Assembly (NCBI GenBank): GCA_900315675.1
Contig: OMZY01000009.1
Location: 1 to 64,000, forward strand
Reading direction: 5' to 3'
Length of the DNA stretch: 64,000 bases
Source: an uncultured Eubacteriales bacterium
GTDB taxonomy: Bacteria; Bacillota; Clostridia; Christensenellales; Aristaeellaceae
Shown: positions 19,014-28,496 of the stretch, one piece after another
Layout of the letters: each line of letters begins with the position of its first letter
How positions within the stretch are numbered: position 1 is the stretch's first letter
The notes under the pieces: model-generated
Databases searched by the model: none
Seen by the model: only the letters and a program-made list of their open reading frames with translations
Told to the model about the DNA's origin: nothing
Translations under genes and position numbers: made by a program

Positions 19014-19927
19014 TACAGCTGTGCCTCCTTGAGATATCTACTGACTGCATCCTGCCATGTGGGTAAGGGCTTAAATCCTGCAGTCACCAGCTTTGCCTTA
19101 TCAAGACGAGAGTTGAATGGCCTCGCCGCCTTACTCAATCCGTATTCTGCTGTGGTCACGGGGATAATTTTAGTCTCCAGTCCATATTGCTTGTAAAACT
19201 CGCGGCAAAAGTCGTACCAACTGATATAGCTACCCTCATTTGTGGCATGGTAGTAACCATACTTGTCGGTTTCGATCATATCTACAAGTAACCGAGCAAG
19301 ATCATATGTGTAGGTTGGCGTACCGATCTGATCATTGACCACACGAACTGTATCGTGTGCCTTGCCGACATTGATCATCGTCTTGATGAAGTTCTTTCCG
19401 TTAAGTCCAAACACCCAAGCAATACGAACGATAAAGAACTTCTCCAATATGTTGCTGACAGCCTGTTCTCCGTCCAGTTTGCTTTGACCATATACATTGA
19501 GAGGGCTAAAGCACTTATCATCTGGCTCCCAAGGACGTTCTCCCTGACCATCAAAAACGTAGTCTGTGGAGATGTACACCATCTTTGCATCTACAGCCTT
19601 TGCCGCTTCCGCAATATACCGTGTACCAAGGTGATTGATAGCATCAACCTTCGGCCTATTCTCTTCATCTTCCGCTGCATCTACAGCCGTCCAGGCCGCA
19701 CAATGGATGATGACGTCAGGCTGAAGATCTACAATTGCTTTTTGTACAACTTCCCTGTCCGTAATATCAAGCTGCACATAGGGAACTATAGTCACAGCTG
19801 TCCCGTCGGCAACACCACTATAATTCTCCTGTATATCAGAACCAATGCTCTGATTCCCTCTGCGTTCCAGCTCATTGACAATATCGTGTCCGAGCTGTCC
19901 TCCAACTCCTGTTACGAATACTTTCAT
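19013..19927 (-). CDS. rfbD: dTDP-4-dehydrorhamnose reductase
   Basis: 304 residues from the ATG at 19927, preceded by AGGTGA; this gives the normal RmlD length. Seen: MKVFVTGVGGQLGHDIV (NADPH), CAAWTAVDAAEDE, YISTDYVFDGQGERPW, NVYGQSKLDGE (YxxxK), RIAWVFG and RPFNSRLDK. It makes dTDP-L-rhamnose. The same frame continues upstream to a TTG at 20038 and encodes a second, diverged copy of its first 37 residues (see separate entry), so a 341-residue form with a doubled N-terminus is possible but less likely. Confidence 0.93.
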   Translation of the reverse strand: MKVFVTGVGGQLGHDIVNELERRGNQSIGSDIQENYSGVADGTAVTIVPYVQLDITDREVVQKAIVDLQPDVIIHCAAWTAVDAAEDEENRPKVDAINHLGTRYIAEAAKAVDAKMVYISTDYVFDGQGERPWEPDDKCFSPLNVYGQSKLDGEQAVSNILEKFFIVRIAWVFGLNGKNFIKTMINVGKAHDTVRVVNDQIGTPTYTYDLARLLVDMIETDKYGYYHATNEGSYISWYDFCREFYKQYGLETKIIPVTTAEYGLSKAARPFNSRLDKAKLVTAGFKPLPTWQDAVSRYLKEAQL

Positions 19928-20038
19928 ATCATCACCTGCTCGTCCGCCGCTTCCGATGACGTCATATCCCCTTTTGACCAGCTCATGAACCACATCGTGC
20001 CCAAGCTGCCCGGTCATTCCAGTTACAAATACTTTCAA
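19928..20038 (-). pseudogene. Duplicated 5' end of an rfbD gene
   Basis: 111 bases in frame with rfbD, beginning TTG, encode MKVFVTGMTGQLGHDVVHEL and about 17 more residues ending just before the true rfbD ATG. This is a second Rossmann start closely similar to, but not identical with, the rfbD N-terminus (MT for VG, VVHELVKRG for IVNELERRG). The divergence suggests the 5' end of a different rfbD allele left behind at a recombination joint, not a fresh tandem duplication. No good ribosome site precedes the TTG. Confidence 0.7.
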
Positions 20039-20097
20039 CAGTTTCTTTGCCTTGGATCGGCTCCTTATCTCTCGGTGTTAACCCACACGGTGAGGCA

Positions 20098-21117
20098 TCA
20101 ACGATTCCCATACATCTTAGCGTAGTAATTCTGATATTCCCCAGAGATGATTTCTTCCCACCAGTCACGGTGCTCCAGATACCATTTGATTGTTTTTACA
20201 ATGCCGTCTTCAAACTTAGTATCCGGTAGCCAGCCTAGCTCATTGTGTATCTTTGTCGGATCTATGGCATAACGCATATCGTGACCTTTTCTGTCTGTCA
20301 CATAGGTAATTAAGCTCTCCGGCTTCCCTAATTCGTGACAGATGAGCTTTACGATATCAATATTTCGCATCTCATTGTGTCCGCCAACGTTGTAAACTTC
20401 GCCAACGCGGCCTTTATGGATAATTAGATCGATTGCCCGGCAGTGATCCTCTACATATAGCCAGTCACGGACATTCAGCCCTTCCCCATAAACCGGCAAG
20501 GGTTTATCATTCAGGCAATTGGCGATCATCAGCGGGATCAGCTTCTCCGGAAAATGATACGGGCCATAGTTATTACTGCAGCGGCTGATCGTGATCGGAA
20601 GTCCGAAAGTACGGTTGTATGCTTGGACAAGAAGATCAGCTCCGGCCTTGGAGGAGGAGTAAGGACTTGACGTATGAATCGGTGTTTCTTCGGTGAAAAA
20701 CAGATCAGGCCGATCCAGCGGCAGATCGCCGTAGACCTCGTCTGTGGACACCTGATGATATCGTTCAATGCCGAACTTCCTGCAGGCATCCATCAGGACA
20801 GACGTTCCGATGATATTTGTCTGAAGAAAGATAGACGGGTCTGCGATAGAACGATCCACATGGCTCTCAGCTGCAAAATTCACAACTATATCAGGCTTCT
20901 CTTCCTCAAACAGCTGATATACACCTTCCCTGTCGCAAATATCAAGCTTCACAAACCGAAATTTCGGCTTTTCCATGATATCTTTCAGTGTGGACAGATT
21001 GCCAGCATATGTCAGCTTATCCAGACATATAATCCTGTAATCCGGATGAACGTCAAGCATATGGAAGATGAAGTTCGAGCCTATAAAACCAGCTCCTCCG
21101 GTTACAATGATGGTCAT
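20098..21117 (-). CDS. rfbB: dTDP-glucose 4,6-dehydratase
   Basis: 339-residue extended SDR. Seen: VTGGAGFIGSNFIFHML, NFAAESHVDRSI, HQVSTDEVYGDLP, PYSSSKAGADLL (YxxxK), CSNNYGPYHFPEKLIP and NVRDWLYVEDHCRAI, all standard RmlB. It starts two bases after rfbA ends and catalyses the second step to dTDP-L-rhamnose. Nothing unusual. Confidence 0.95.
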   Translation of the reverse strand: MTIIVTGGAGFIGSNFIFHMLDVHPDYRIICLDKLTYAGNLSTLKDIMEKPKFRFVKLDICDREGVYQLFEEEKPDIVVNFAAESHVDRSIADPSIFLQTNIIGTSVLMDACRKFGIERYHQVSTDEVYGDLPLDRPDLFFTEETPIHTSSPYSSSKAGADLLVQAYNRTFGLPITISRCSNNYGPYHFPEKLIPLMIANCLNDKPLPVYGEGLNVRDWLYVEDHCRAIDLIIHKGRVGEVYNVGGHNEMRNIDIVKLICHELGKPESLITYVTDRKGHDMRYAIDPTKIHNELGWLPDTKFEDGIVKTIKWYLEHRDWWEEIISGEYQNYYAKMYGNR

Positions 21118-21119
21118 GA

Positions 21120-22007
21120 TCAGTACCTAACCTTTCCTTCAGCTACAGCCTTAAGATGTGCCCCATAAGGACTTTTGCCATATCGATTTGCTGATTCGAG
21201 AAGTTTTCCTTTATCAACGAATCCATTTATGTACGCTATCTCCTCTGGGGCAGAAATCACTATTCCCTGGCGAGATTGGATGGTTTCTACAAAATTCGCC
21301 GCTTGGAGTAGACTGCTCATTGTACCTGTGTCAAGCCATGCAAATCCACGTCCGAGAAGCTGAACATCGAGAAGCCCTTCTTGCAAATACATCTCATTCA
21401 GTGTTGTAATCTCTAACTCGCCACGAGCGGACGGCTTCACTTGATTTGCTCGTTTGCAAACATCTCCTGGATAGAAATACAAACCGGTGACAGCATAATT
21501 ACTCTTTGGTTCTTTAGGCTTTTCTTCAATACTGGTCGCTTTTCCACTTTCATCAAAAGCAACTACACCAAAGCGCTCTGGGTCTGGAACATAATATCCA
21601 AACACTGTGGCACGTCCATTTTCTTCTGCGTTCTTTACTGCGGCCTTTAGAAGTGTTCTGAATCCGTTTCCATAAAAGATATTGTCGCCAAGAACCATTG
21701 CTCCGGGATCTCCAGCAAGGAATTCCTCACCCAGGATAAACGCCTGTGCGAGACCGTCAGGGCTTGGTTGTACTTTATAGGAAAGGTTAATACCAAACTG
21801 TAATCCATTTCCCAAAAGATGCTCAAATCGTGGTGTGTCTTCCGGTGTGCTGATAATCAGAATATCCTTTATTCCTGCCAGCATCAGAGTCGACAAAGGA
21901 TAATAAATCATCGGCTTGTCATAAACAGGCAGAAGCTGTTTTGACGTAACCATGGTTAAAGGATACAAGCGAGTTCCGGCTCCACCGGCTAACACAATAC
22001 CTTTCAT
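21120..22007 (-). CDS. rfbA: Glucose-1-phosphate thymidylyltransferase
   Basis: 295 residues. Seen: [62 protein letters not shown] and FAWLDTGT, the full RmlA pattern. First step of dTDP-L-rhamnose synthesis, feedback-inhibited by dTDP-Rha in known members. First of the four clustered rfb genes in the order A-B-D-C. Confidence 0.95.
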   Translation of the reverse strand: MKGIVLAGGAGTRLYPLTMVTSKQLLPVYDKPMIYYPLSTLMLAGIKDILIISTPEDTPRFEHLLGNGLQFGINLSYKVQPSPDGLAQAFILGEEFLAGDPGAMVLGDNIFYGNGFRTLLKAAVKNAEENGRATVFGYYVPDPERFGVVAFDESGKATSIEEKPKEPKSNYAVTGLYFYPGDVCKRANQVKPSARGELEITTLNEMYLQEGLLDVQLLGRGFAWLDTGTMSSLLQAANFVETIQSRQGIVISAPEEIAYINGFVDKGKLLESANRYGKSPYGAHLKAVAEGKVRY

Positions 22008-22093
22008 GATTGATCATCACCTAATCCTTTCTTTTTCTGTAATACAATAGTAAAAAAGGAATAAAGAACCATATCTGCATACTTATTATTCCT

Positions 22094-23656
22094 TTAATTC
22101 TTGCCTAGTGCCCGTTTCAGATTGCGAATAACAAACCCTTTTGCTTCGCGGAATTCTGGCGTTTTTTGCAACACGATTGTATAAATAATTGCAAAGAGAA
22201 CGATACAAAGAACGGCTCGACAAGCAAGCCATCCGAAACCGGAAAGCGTATTCATCGTCATCGGCAACAGTTGGCATAGCATATATATAACCGAAACGCT
22301 CAAGACCATCGTTACAAAATATATAGCTAACTGTCGGAAGTACGAACCGACCTTCTCTCTGCCAAAATAGTGTCTGAATACGATGATGGTTCCATAAACA
22401 GTTGAGAAAACAAATATCGTCAGCACCGTTGCCAGGATTACGCCGAAGGTGCCCAGCAGCTTCCCAAGAACTATATTGAGCACCAGGTTGCATACCGCTT
22501 CAAGTATATAGCGACTCTTTCCAAACCACCACAATCCTGCAGCGTTATTATAGACAGATATCATATCCCCTTGCAGCAACAGATAGAAGTAAAGGCACCA
22601 CAGAACAACTTCGGAAAGCGTCATCAACATCGATTCATCCCGCAGCCAAATCAACATGAAAGGCTGATAAAGGCAAAGCAACAGGGCTGTACACATCCCG
22701 GCAATCCACATGTACAGGAACTGAAACTTGCACAGATCGGCATAGTTCTTTTTCACCGATTCTGTAGCTATGCTATTGCCGACGCTCGCCTGTATCGCTT
22801 GGATCATCACGCTGAAAAATGTAGTGACAGTAAACATAATAAAGTAATAATTGTTATACCGGGCGACGACCGTCAGTCCGAAGAGGGCTGAGATAATTAT
22901 GCTATCAAAGGAATTGCGGGTGGTTGTGCTGACTTTGTGGATCATAAGGCCGAAGATACGTTTCCGAATGCCTTGCATCTGATCGTTATCCACCTGTCCC
23001 CGACAGACAAACTGAGGATACATCTTCTTGACGAGGAGTGCGTTAATTCCGTTAAAGACCAAGTTGTACAGAGGCTGCATGATCACATAGAGATAGTAAT
23101 TTTTCCAGATCAGTAGGACGAAAATCTGGAGCATATATTTGACGACGCTCAGCAAAATTGTCGTTTTGCTCAGCACATCGCTACGCTGATTTGCCCGCAG
23201 GAGGCTGGAACGGTAGGCAAAGAACCAGTAGCTAATGACTGCCTCCACCAAGTATACAGCATAGAGAGTGTAGAGATTGATACCCTCTGGCACCTCTCCG
23301 CTGACTAAGTGTGGCAGGAATGGCAACAGAATCATCCCGATTATTAGTACTGCCAGGCCAATCCACCCGTACATCTTCCGGTAAAGGTTCAGCAACGCAC
23401 AGACTTCGTCGTCCTTTCCCTCCGCAAGGGGCTTGTACATCGAGTAGACGATCGCTGCGCCAACTCCCAGTTCCGACAAGGAAAGCATACTGAGAATAGA
23501 GGTGAACAGTCCATTCAGCCCAACATACTCCTGTCCGATGGTGTAGATCATAACGGTCCGTAAAATAAACGGTAATACCATCGCAACAATTTTACTGATC
23601 CAGCCCCAGATACTGTTGCGGATTGAGTTCTCAGTACGGGATTTAACCGCTGTCAT
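22094..23656 (-). CDS. wzx: Wzx-type polysaccharide flippase
   Basis: 520 residues with about 12-14 membrane helices. N-terminal NSIRNSIWGWISKIVAMVLPF and TIGQEYVGLNGLFTSILSML are characteristic of the MATE/MOP-superfamily oligosaccharide flippases of Firmicutes EPS loci. It moves the undecaprenyl-linked repeat across the membrane. Its start overlaps the stop of the acetyltransferase gene by 4 bases. Symbol by function. Confidence 0.9.
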   Translation of the reverse strand: MTAVKSRTENSIRNSIWGWISKIVAMVLPFILRTVMIYTIGQEYVGLNGLFTSILSMLSLSELGVGAAIVYSMYKPLAEGKDDEVCALLNLYRKMYGWIGLAVLIIGMILLPFLPHLVSGEVPEGINLYTLYAVYLVEAVISYWFFAYRSSLLRANQRSDVLSKTTILLSVVKYMLQIFVLLIWKNYYLYVIMQPLYNLVFNGINALLVKKMYPQFVCRGQVDNDQMQGIRKRIFGLMIHKVSTTTRNSFDSIIISALFGLTVVARYNNYYFIMFTVTTFFSVMIQAIQASVGNSIATESVKKNYADLCKFQFLYMWIAGMCTALLLCLYQPFMLIWLRDESMLMTLSEVVLWCLYFYLLLQGDMISVYNNAAGLWWFGKSRYILEAVCNLVLNIVLGKLLGTFGVILATVLTIFVFSTVYGTIIVFRHYFGREKVGSYFRQLAIYFVTMVLSVSVIYMLCQLLPMTMNTLSGFGWLACRAVLCIVLFAIIYTIVLQKTPEFREAKGFVIRNLKRALGKN

Positions 23657-24288
23657 TCTTTCTCTCCTTTGCGTGGCAAGAAATCCAACTGATCCTTACT
23701 CATCAGCGGAACATCAAACGCTTTGTCGTGTTCGTGGATTAATGTAGTATCGATTTTGCTAAAATCCACTTGAAGGAGTTCCTCAATAATCTCCTCCGGA
23801 AATCGCATTTTTATTACTCGAGCAGGATTACCACCTATAATTGCATAAGGTGGAACATCTTTAGTAACCATAGCCCCAGCAGCAATGATAGCTCCCTGAC
23901 CAACCTTCACCCCTGAAAGAATGGTGGCCCTAGCACCTATCCATACATCATTACCAACCACGATGTCTCCTTTGCCAAAGGCTTCAGCAGAGGCAGTCTT
24001 TAGCAAGCGTTGTTTTAGAGGAAAAGTAAATATATAGTCAGTATGATGTTCAGCAGAGACTATAAACAGCACATCTGGTCCTATACTACAGAAATCTCCA
24101 ATTCTTAGTTTCCGATCTATGCCGTGGCAAAGAACGTTTAGATCACCATATGTTTCTCTGCCGCATTGTACACTCTCTATCGGAAAAACACTTTTTGCTA
24201 CAACGTGATTGTGACGGTTAGCTTTTCGCCACTGCCTTTTGAAATAATATAGCTTGTAATAATGCTTCAGTAATCCAAGCATAGACAA
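23653..24288 (-). CDS. LbH-fold O-acetyltransferase (CatB-like)
   Basis: 211 residues built of left-handed parallel beta-helix hexapeptides: GDFCSIGPDVLFIV, VVGNDVWIGARATILSG, VKVGQGAIIAAGAMVTKDV and PPYAIIGGNPARVI. The HHTDY segment provides the probable catalytic histidine. It resembles the xenobiotic acetyltransferase-like enzymes that O-acetylate surface sugars from acetyl-CoA. It overlaps wzx by four bases. Confidence 0.87.
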   Translation of the reverse strand: MSMLGLLKHYYKLYYFKRQWRKANRHNHVVAKSVFPIESVQCGRETYGDLNVLCHGIDRKLRIGDFCSIGPDVLFIVSAEHHTDYIFTFPLKQRLLKTASAEAFGKGDIVVGNDVWIGARATILSGVKVGQGAIIAAGAMVTKDVPPYAIIGGNPARVIKMRFPEEIIEELLQVDFSKIDTTLIHEHDKAFDVPLMSKDQLDFLPRKGEKE

Positions 24289-24323
24289 CTCCCGTAAATT
24301 TCCAGTAAATCTCTTCTTTGTCT

Positions 24324-25538
24324 TTATCGATTTATTCTTCGCAGCCCAAATCTTGTATGCTCAAGAAAAATAAAGGCGCACTCTTGTAGAACAAAAGCTA
24401 TTAGGGTGTAAATATAATTTCTCCCTATGACAAGTGCTCCCTGCAGCATAAATTCAAAGAAGAAGAAGAAATAATAAATAGTTGCAAAATTATATCGACT
24501 CTGTCGGACCAATAAATTTGACAATAAGAAGACCAAAATTGTGAAGATGATAATTCCTACAGCACCCCAGTCCATATACAACCATCCAAGGTAGGTAAAA
24601 AATGAACTGCCCCAGGTTACTCCAACAGCCGAAGCCGAAAAATCAGATGCAAGCAAATAGTCGAATGCATAGGCACCAAAAGAAAACCTGTCTAGTTCGG
24701 GCACTCTAGCGCTGAATGTAATGGGAGAAACTCCAAAATATCTAATTACTGAATATAATTCAGAATTTTTCCCATAGAGGGCACTGTCAAAACGAGATGC
24801 TGTGACAACCACAGCAAATAGCGTCCCGACAGAGAGAGAGAGAAGTAGTATAAGCTTTAGTTTCCTCTTCAACTCGATTGTTATCCCATCTTTGAAAAAC
24901 AAATACATTCCAAAGAGTAAAATCAAAAAATTGAACAGCGTTCCACGTGCAGAATAAATAACCGCATTTAAAAATGTTGCTACTATAGTCGAAACGAGCA
25001 ACGATATTCGTAAAAAGGGCTTTTTCTCTTGCGTAAGAAGATAAAAATATACAATCAGCGAAGCTGTTGTAAAATAACCTCCAAGAACAACAATGCTTTG
25101 AATAATCCTATTACTGCTATAAATAACTGTAATCTCTCCGCGATAAAGCGCAACCCTATTGTGAGCCCATTCATTTGCCGAAATAAGATTACGCGCTGTC
25201 GAAAAAAGAGCTGTAATTTTAATGACATTAGAAATTAGTGCACATAATACGACTACCATGAGTAAGGGATCCGAAATCTCATAATCTATCTTATTTGGAT
25301 CAAATTGTCTGCCTCTATAAGGAAAGAGTAATACGCTTACTGAAAATAGAATCAATACATAAGGCCATAAACGAATCCCTTGTATCGATTGAAGGCCCAG
25401 TCTCTCCCCAACTATAGACATTACGGAAATGAAAAGGTAATAAGCGCATATAAATGTCACTATGTTTGCTCTTTTTCTCTTTCCTACTTGGATTGTTATT
25501 ACAAGCATTCCAAGTGTATATAGGCACATATAGATCAT
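24324..25538 (-). CDS. wzy: Wzy-like repeat-unit polymerase
   Basis: 404 residues, about 11-12 hydrophobic helices with a long extracytoplasmic loop, no catalytic motif conserved between families. Hydropathy, AT-rich composition and place between the acetyltransferase/flippase and GT genes are what one expects of Wzy, which joins repeat units on the outer membrane face. RGTLFNFLILLFGMYLFF and YFGVSPITFSARVPEL resemble O-antigen polymerase (OatB/Wzy) proteins. The call rests partly on elimination: the locus has no other candidate polymerase. Confidence 0.8.
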   Translation of the reverse strand: MIYMCLYTLGMLVITIQVGKRKRANIVTFICAYYLFISVMSIVGERLGLQSIQGIRLWPYVLILFSVSVLLFPYRGRQFDPNKIDYEISDPLLMVVVLCALISNVIKITALFSTARNLISANEWAHNRVALYRGEITVIYSSNRIIQSIVVLGGYFTTASLIVYFYLLTQEKKPFLRISLLVSTIVATFLNAVIYSARGTLFNFLILLFGMYLFFKDGITIELKRKLKLILLLSLSVGTLFAVVVTASRFDSALYGKNSELYSVIRYFGVSPITFSARVPELDRFSFGAYAFDYLLASDFSASAVGVTWGSSFFTYLGWLYMDWGAVGIIIFTILVFLLSNLLVRQSRYNFATIYYFFFFFEFMLQGALVIGRNYIYTLIAFVLQECAFIFLEHTRFGLRRINR

Positions 25539-25581
25539 GTTTTTCCCCTTACCTACCTTTTGCTATATGTATATCTCTTTT

Positions 25582-26661
25582 TCATTCTATAATCGCCCTT
25601 TTAAGAGCCTCCAAATATCCCATACCATACTTAAGATCAGGTTCCATATGATTGCCTTCTCCCCATTCATTCCAGGATTTTAGAAAAATAAGACGTTTGC
25701 TTTCTTTCTTGGACGAAACAGAGATAACTGCTTTTTGTACAAGAAGTTCGAATGCATCTGGAGTACAATGAGTAAATATAAACGCATTCCTTCCTGTTCT
25801 TGGAGAATGATCCCAATTCGGTACAATCACAGGGATTACATCTTCTTCTTGGTCCTCAGGGAGTATCATATGGTCAATCGCTTTGCGATAGTCAAATATA
25901 GTCGGCAAATTAAACAATTTGCGGCCAGCCATCTGTAAAGCTTTTGTTATTTTTGTCTCGTCTGTATGAATGGCGAGCATATTATCGTCATAGACTGCGT
26001 CAAAGCCCATTGACATAATATTTTCTCTTCCTCTACAATTAAAATCATGACCAACGAAATAAAAGCCCCCCAGATTGTTTTTTTGAGCCAGTTCTCTCCA
26101 TGATTGAATAAAATTTTTGATTTGGGCATCCGCTGTAGGCTGATAAACGACAAATAATAGTTTCCCTTCTACTCGGTAGTATCTATCATCCATAAATAGT
26201 GGCAATAAATAATCAAAGTAATTTTGATAGTCTTCTTCTCCCAAATACTTTTGCTCCAAAAGTAGTTCATTGCTTTTTTTTGCATCCCACATCTTGTTAT
26301 ACCAAGAGGAGTTTGCCCAACCTATGCAAAAAGGAAATTTATACGACTTATCGTTATATGCATCCCATATAGGACGCTCCAATATTTTTTTTCCTTCACC
26401 AAACCAATAATTCCAAAAACAAAAGGCTGAAACGCCATGCTCAGCAGCCAGAGATGCTTGTGCATGGCGTACCTCAGGCAGCCTAAGATCATAAAACCCC
26501 AAGTCTGCAGGAATATGTGGCTGATAATGACCAGGAAACAAAGGTTTGGCTTTAGCAACATTCGTCCATTCAGTAAAGCCTTTTCCATACCACATATCAT
26601 TTTCTGGTGTTGGGTGATATTGTGGAAGGTATAGAGCTATAACATCTGCCTTTTTTTCCAT
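25582..26661 (-). CDS. WbsX-like glycosyltransferase (GH99-like domain)
   Basis: 359 residues from the ATG at 26661, which has AAAGGA 8 bases before it; the ORF start at 26709 would add a hydrophilic run of 16 residues without a site. Hallmarks: ADVIALYLPQYHPTPENDMW, GKGFTEWTNVAKAKPLFPGH, FCFWNYWFG, FLKSWNEWGEGNHMEPD. This is the WbsX family, a TIM barrel related to GH99 and found in many O-antigen and capsule loci. Whether it is a transferase or a processing enzyme is not settled in the family. Confidence 0.87.
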   Translation of the reverse strand: MEKKADVIALYLPQYHPTPENDMWYGKGFTEWTNVAKAKPLFPGHYQPHIPADLGFYDLRLPEVRHAQASLAAEHGVSAFCFWNYWFGEGKKILERPIWDAYNDKSYKFPFCIGWANSSWYNKMWDAKKSNELLLEQKYLGEEDYQNYFDYLLPLFMDDRYYRVEGKLLFVVYQPTADAQIKNFIQSWRELAQKNNLGGFYFVGHDFNCRGRENIMSMGFDAVYDDNMLAIHTDETKITKALQMAGRKLFNLPTIFDYRKAIDHMILPEDQEEDVIPVIVPNWDHSPRTGRNAFIFTHCTPDAFELLVQKAVISVSSKKESKRLIFLKSWNEWGEGNHMEPDLKYGMGYLEALKRAIIE

Positions 26662-26708
26662 TATTATGTTCCTTTCATTTCTAGTTAAAAAATACACCAA
26701 TATTCCCA

Positions 26709-27872
26709 TCAGTTCGTACAGACTGCTCTCTTTGCAATATCCCGATAAGAAAAGACCTGCATACCTTTTTCCTTGGCAATGTTCTTCATCACTAAATACG
26801 CTTCCGGATCTCTCAGAAGTCGCTCAATCTCGCTCTGGATCTCTTCAACACTGTCTTTTGAAAGGAATCTCACATTCCCTCCAAGATCAATGTGATGAGT
26901 GCCCGGCCAATCCTTTACCAGCATGAGCTTTCCTTGCCCCGTCACCTGTTCCCACATCACACTGTGTCGGCCTGGAAATACGACAAGATCAGCGGCCTCG
27001 AAATAATCATAGGAATCCTTCGACAAAACCCATCCGATATACTGAACCTTCGTTCCATCCGCCAATGCTTTCACTTGATCCATCAGTTCCTGTGTAACGG
27101 ATCCGAAAACAATCAGGCGCACATTATCTCTATCAATATTCTGCACAGCCTGCATCAGTAATAATGTCTGTGTCTTCCATTGATCGATCTTTCCACCTGT
27201 CATGATGAGAAAGTCATTATCTTTGATGCCGTATTGCTCCCGAATTCGCTCCCTTGCATGAGATGTCTTTGCCTTTTCTACTAACTCATCATCGGCACCC
27301 ATGACCAACAGTTCGCACTTCTCAGCTGGAAGCCCATAAATGTTTTTCAAGAAGTCAACGCGGACAGGAAGAACACCATAAAACTTCTTTGTATAAGGCT
27401 CTATCTCGTGCTCAGTATGCTTCCACACAATCTTGTGAAGAATGTTCTTTGACATCCAATTAGTGGCACTATTTGAGAAGTCTGCATGATTATCCACGTA
27501 AACGGTCACATTTTGATGTTTCTTCAAGTATTTCACGACTTGATCAATGTCAAGGAATTGGCCGCCATGAATGAAAAGGATATCCGGTGAAGCTTTTTCT
27601 AATGCTTCATACGTTCCCCGGTATCTTTTCAGCTTCTTCCAAATCCTGTTTTCGCTCTTATAAGAAAGCCGAGTTACCTTTATGTCATATTCATTCTGAT
27701 ACGTTCCAGCATTCGGAAGATAACAAACCTTTCCATGCTCGTCAAAACTTTGTGTTGAGGCGATAACCTCAACCTCATAACCAAGTTCTTTATGAAATTT
27801 GGGAAGAAGGTTCTCCTGATATGAGTAATTATCTGGGTAGAATGAACCAAGACACAAATGAACGACTTTCAT
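26709..27872 (-). CDS. Family 4-type glycosyltransferase
   Basis: 387 residues from the ATG at 27872; the upstream GTG at 27881 lies in the ribosome site AAGGTGG itself. GT-B fold: N-terminal MKVVHLCLGSFYPDN, central LIMTGGKIDQWKTQTLLLMQ, C-terminal YFEAADLVVFPGRHSVMWEQ, where the usual E-x7-E is replaced by WEQVTGQG. Retaining transferase using a nucleotide sugar. Substrate unknown. Confidence 0.85.
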   Translation of the reverse strand: MKVVHLCLGSFYPDNYSYQENLLPKFHKELGYEVEVIASTQSFDEHGKVCYLPNAGTYQNEYDIKVTRLSYKSENRIWKKLKRYRGTYEALEKASPDILFIHGGQFLDIDQVVKYLKKHQNVTVYVDNHADFSNSATNWMSKNILHKIVWKHTEHEIEPYTKKFYGVLPVRVDFLKNIYGLPAEKCELLVMGADDELVEKAKTSHARERIREQYGIKDNDFLIMTGGKIDQWKTQTLLLMQAVQNIDRDNVRLIVFGSVTQELMDQVKALADGTKVQYIGWVLSKDSYDYFEAADLVVFPGRHSVMWEQVTGQGKLMLVKDWPGTHHIDLGGNVRFLSKDSVEEIQSEIERLLRDPEAYLVMKNIAKEKGMQVFSYRDIAKRAVCTN

Positions 27873-27882
27873 ATTGACCACC

Positions 27883-28491
27883 TTACGTTTTTTCTATCAT
27901 TTCAATAAGTGTTTTCGGATCGTCGAAACTCTTTCCGTACTTCTCCAGCTTTTCATCTGGCCAATCCCACCATTTTATCTTGCATAGTATGCGAACCGTT
28001 TCATCATCAAAACGCTTTCTAATCTCTTTAGCAGGAACTCCACCAACTATTGAATAAGGCTCGACATCTCTTGTGACGACCGCATGGGCACCGATTATAG
28101 CCCCATCACCGATTCTCACGCCAGATACGATGCAAACGCCCTCTCCAATCCAAACATCATTTCCAATTTCAACTCTCTTTGATGGCTCATAGGGAATCTC
28201 AGCGAAATTCTTTCCGAGGATATTACGCCCTTTTAGAAATGCCGGAGATGTTGAAACCATGTCTGTTGGATGAACGCCCCCGCCAATACCGCAATGTGCG
28301 CCTATGGAGCAGAAATTACCAATGGTAGCATCTGTAATTCTTGTTCCTGTCCCAACATATGAGTATCTTCCCATAGTAGTCTTCGCCAAAGTGCATTCAG
28401 AATCAACTTTTGCCGTTGAATCAAGGTTGCAATGGTTAAATGAGGATATTCTCATCTTGTGTAAGACTTTTGCCAGATAGTAGCTTTTCAA
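27883..28491 (-). CDS. LbH-fold O-acetyltransferase (second copy)
   Basis: 202-residue hexapeptide-repeat acetyltransferase: TIGNFCSIGAHCGIGGGVHP, VEIGNDVWIGEGVCIVSG, VRIGDGAIIGAHAVVTRDV, EPYSIVGGVPAKEI. It resembles the protein at 23653-24288 in layout but is clearly a different gene. With two LbH enzymes and one membrane acyltransferase, the polymer is probably acetylated at more than one position. Confidence 0.87.
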   Translation of the reverse strand: MKSYYLAKVLHKMRISSFNHCNLDSTAKVDSECTLAKTTMGRYSYVGTGTRITDATIGNFCSIGAHCGIGGGVHPTDMVSTSPAFLKGRNILGKNFAEIPYEPSKRVEIGNDVWIGEGVCIVSGVRIGDGAIIGAHAVVTRDVEPYSIVGGVPAKEIRKRFDDETVRILCKIKWWDWPDEKLEKYGKSFDDPKTLIEMIEKT

Positions 28492-28496
28492 TTTCC

